Below are positions 62,265 to 64,000 of a DNA stretch of 64,000 nucleotides, one piece after another. The translations under genes were made by a program, and so were the position numbers. The stretch comes from Bacillus sp. Y1. Its GTDB lineage: Bacteria; Bacillota; Bacilli; Bacillales; Cytobacillaceae. The stretch's first letter is position 1. Each line of letters starts with the position of its first letter. The notes under the pieces are model-generated. The model saw only the letters and a program-made list of their open reading frames with translations. It did not search any database and was not told the origin of the DNA. The stretch is from NCBI RefSeq assembly GCF_003586445.1, contig NZ_CP030028.1, positions 3,734,501-3,798,500 on the forward strand, read 5' to 3'.

Positions 62265-64000
62265 TTAAATGTAGTAAATTTTGATGTTCGCAGCAGTTAA
62301 ATACGCACTGACACCAGCTACATCTATGCTTGCAAGTGTACCCTTAGGTAATAACATTTCCATTGTTCCATCTGCATTAATTCGCAGATTTTTAAAAGTT
62401 TTACTAAATACATAATCTGCAGTAGGTGAAACTATATATCCGTTTGAAGCAAAGAACTTGTTAGCTACAGTCGTGGTAGGTATATAGTCTCCAATTCCAT
62501 CATTTAGAACAAACTTAACATACTCAAAGTTAACAGTGTCTACGTTCGTGGTTCTTGTTGTAACAGTCGAGATATTAGAAGAAATGTTCAAAGTCTTATA
62601 ACCACTTGCTAACTTTACAGATAACTTTTTATCAGTGTTCTGGAGATACGTATTTAAAGTGGCTGAATCTGCTCCTCTGGATGTAGAAAGTTTAATAGCC
62701 ATTTTCCCAGCGTTAGAACCTGTAGCGATAGAAACGTTTTCGTTATAATCAACTGTATGAGTCGCAGAATAAGTGACAAATGGTAAATTATCGAATTTAA
62801 AAGGATCTGGTAGCGATTGATCAAATAAAGCTGTTAATGCAACGGTTGCAGCCATTCTTATATAACTTGCATCAGATTGACCTGTTAAGGCAGCCCATGT
62901 ATATTGACTTGGAGGCATTACTAAATAGCCGTTTTCTGGATAAACAATATTATAATTTATCGCTGTCTGCTTCGTATAAGTCACCGTCTGTACCGCACTA
63001 GCATTATTCGCACTATCCACCGCATAAGCTTTGACCGTAGTAGTGGCTGTCAACGTTACCGCAGTCGTATATTGAACTCGTGTGCCTGACGTTGTTGGGT
63101 CGCTACCATCAACCGTATACCAAATCGTAGCCGTTTCATTTGCGCTCATTGTTACGGTTTGCGTATCGCTAAAGGTTGCTGCAGGAGTAATCGTTAATGT
63201 TGGTGCTGTCGTATCCGGAAGGTTAATCGTATAAGTCGCAGCGACTGGCGTACTTTGGTTGCCCGCAGTATCACGTGCAATAAACTGAAGCGTAGTAGTC
63301 GCGCTAATACTAATCGGTCCGCTATACACCGTGCTCGATGTCGTAGGAGTTGTACCGTTGGTAGTATAGTAGATCGTCGCAGTCTCATTCGCCGTCAAAG
63401 TAACGGACTGAGCCGACGTATAAGTACCCGCTGCCGGCGATGCTGTGACTGTAGGTGCTGTCGTATCCGCCGGCGCACTTACATCCTTCGTAAATGTGAC
63501 CGTCTGTACAGCCGAACTGTTGCCCGACGTATCCCTTGCGAAAGCCTTTAACGTTGTAGTAGCGCTTAGTGACAATGGCGCCAAATACTGCGTGCTGCTT
63601 GTCGTAGGTGTCGATCCGTCAAGCGTATAATAAATCGTGGCTGTTTCGTTCGTTGTCAACGTTACGCCTTGAGTGCTTGCGAAGTTGCCTCCGTTCGGGC
63701 TAATCGTAAGCACTGGCGCCGTTGTGTCGGTCGGTGGCGTTGTGTTTGTGTCGATTATAACCGTTTCGCCTTCCGTCCAATCTTCGAAAAGGATTACGTT
63801 GGATGGCACGGAACCACCACCGCCAGGACTCTGCTCCAACACGGCGACCTTCTGCTTTAAATCGTCGATATTAACGAATATTTCTTGCACTAGCGACAGA
63901 TTACCCGTTTCGTCCGTAATCTCGCCCGTACCAATATCCGGCTTAATTTGAATGCCGAACGGACTAGTCGAATAACGCTCCGTATTATCCACGCTATAAA
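62265..64000 (-). CDS. Phage-like surface/tail protein with three chitobiase-type repeats (5' end may be outside)
   Basis: At least 575 residues from a GTG at 63992; the frame remains open to the window edge and no ribosome site is visible, so the true start may be off the edge. N-terminal segment with SPFGIQIKPDIGTGEITDET and VNIDDLKQKVAVLE (short coiled coil), then a T/P linker, then three ~82-residue repeats (about 90-169, 176-257, 260-341), each starting DTTAP and carrying NETATIYYT-like and D/NGSTPTTS blocks of the CHB_HEX_C family. The C-terminal 230 residues are beta-rich and unassigned. Probably a carbohydrate-binding tail or adhesion protein. Confidence 0.72.
   Translation of the reverse strand, partial: YSVDNTERYSTSPFGIQIKPDIGTGEITDETGNLSLVQEIFVNIDDLKQKVAVLEQSPGGGGSVPSNVILFEDWTEGETVIIDTNTTPPTDTTAPVLTISPNGGNFASTQGVTLTTNETATIYYTLDGSTPTTSSTQYLAPLSLSATTTLKAFARDTSGNSSAVQTVTFTKDVSAPADTTAPTVTASPAAGTYTSAQSVTLTANETATIYYTTNGTTPTTSSTVYSGPISISATTTLQFIARDTAGNQSTPVAATYTINLPDTTAPTLTITPAATFSDTQTVTMSANETATIWYTVDGSDPTTSGTRVQYTTAVTLTATTTVKAYAVDSANNASAVQTVTYTKQTAINYNIVYPENGYLVMPPSQYTWAALTGQSDASYIRMAATVALTALFDQSLPDPFKFDNLPFVTYSATHTVDYNENVSIATGSNAGKMAIKLSTSRGADSATLNTYLQNTDKKLSVKLASGYKTLNISSNISTVTTRTTNVDTVNFEYVKFVLNDGIGDYIPTTTVANKFFASNGYIVSPTADYVFSKTFKNLRINADGTMEMLLPKGTLASIDVAGVSAYLTAANIKIYYI

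Noticed and set aside
63255..63551. Arg/Cys-rich plus-strand frame opposite the chitobiase-type repeats
   Set aside because: The Arg/Ser/Cys richness is the shadow of Thr/Ala-rich repeats on the other strand.
51286..64000. Relaxase, VirD4 coupling protein, capsid, terminase or replication gene in the element
   Set aside because: None of the frames carries the motifs of these proteins; they may lie beyond the right edge, so the element cannot be typed as ICE, phage or plasmid from this window.

Overview
The window is chromosomal DNA of a low-GC, endospore-forming Bacillaceae bacterium (Bacillus or a close relative). The evidence is the gene order, which follows the Bacillus subtilis 'yt' region (ytvI-fxsA-pyk-pfkA-accA-accD-ytsJ-dnaE ... 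ackA ... sppA ... thiI-nifZ-ezrA ... rpsD), and the spore genes present (ytrH, ytrI, gerW/ytfJ, an alpha/beta-type SASP, refZ). Ribosome binding sites are strong, TTG and GTG starts are common, and nearly every transcription unit ends in a clear hairpin plus T-run.

Positions 1-16 kb hold central metabolism and replication on the minus strand: malic enzyme, a FadR-type GntR regulator, accD-accA, pfkA, pyk and fxsA, preceded by dnaE. Two near-identical TGGTCAGACCA palindromes, one before ytsJ and one before accD, suggest that the GntR protein ties malic enzyme to malonyl-CoA synthesis. YtrH/YtrI (with a sigma-E-like promoter), NrnA, YtpI, YtoI and YtkL follow. Positions 16-35 kb carry an M24 peptidase, alanine dehydrogenase, a class A PBP, a universal stress protein, argG-argH, a single-domain CpdB-like phosphoesterase, moaB, an EcsC protein, ackA, ytxK, tpx, gerW, ytfI, yteJ, sppA, nadK2 and a NERD protein. 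A 52-bp tandem repeat (six copies) lies at 35313-35620. Positions 35.7-50 kb contain rarD, a YtcI-like acyl-CoA synthetase, a SASP gene with a sigma-G-like promoter, thiI-nifZ, ezrA, a PHP histidinol phosphatase, refZ, a free-Met sulfoxide reductase, a methionine gamma-lyase-like enzyme under a perfect cre palindrome, a diguanylate cyclase (DgcP/YtrP), and rpsD with its autoregulatory leader.

From about 51.25 kb to the right edge lies an integrated mobile element. It interrupts the flotillin gene floT: only the part from 'GVPVMADG' onward remains here, and the first ~100 codons should lie beyond the right edge. A large serine recombinase sits directly at the junction. The element then carries a YolD-like gene whose promoter spacer contains a LexA box, an HNH-like protein with two zinc-binding modules, and a compact operon of a ParM-type actin, a ribbon-helix-helix ParR candidate, a VirB2-like membrane protein, a membrane-anchored M23 peptidase and a VirB4/HerA-type ATPase. 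Paired 7-4-7 inverted repeats upstream of the actin gene look like a parC centromere or operator. Small regulators, an acyltransferase and two phage-tail-like proteins follow, one with three chitobiase-type repeats. This mix of phage-like, plasmid-like and conjugation-like genes inside a split flotillin gene is the most interesting part of the window. The right end of the element is not in view.
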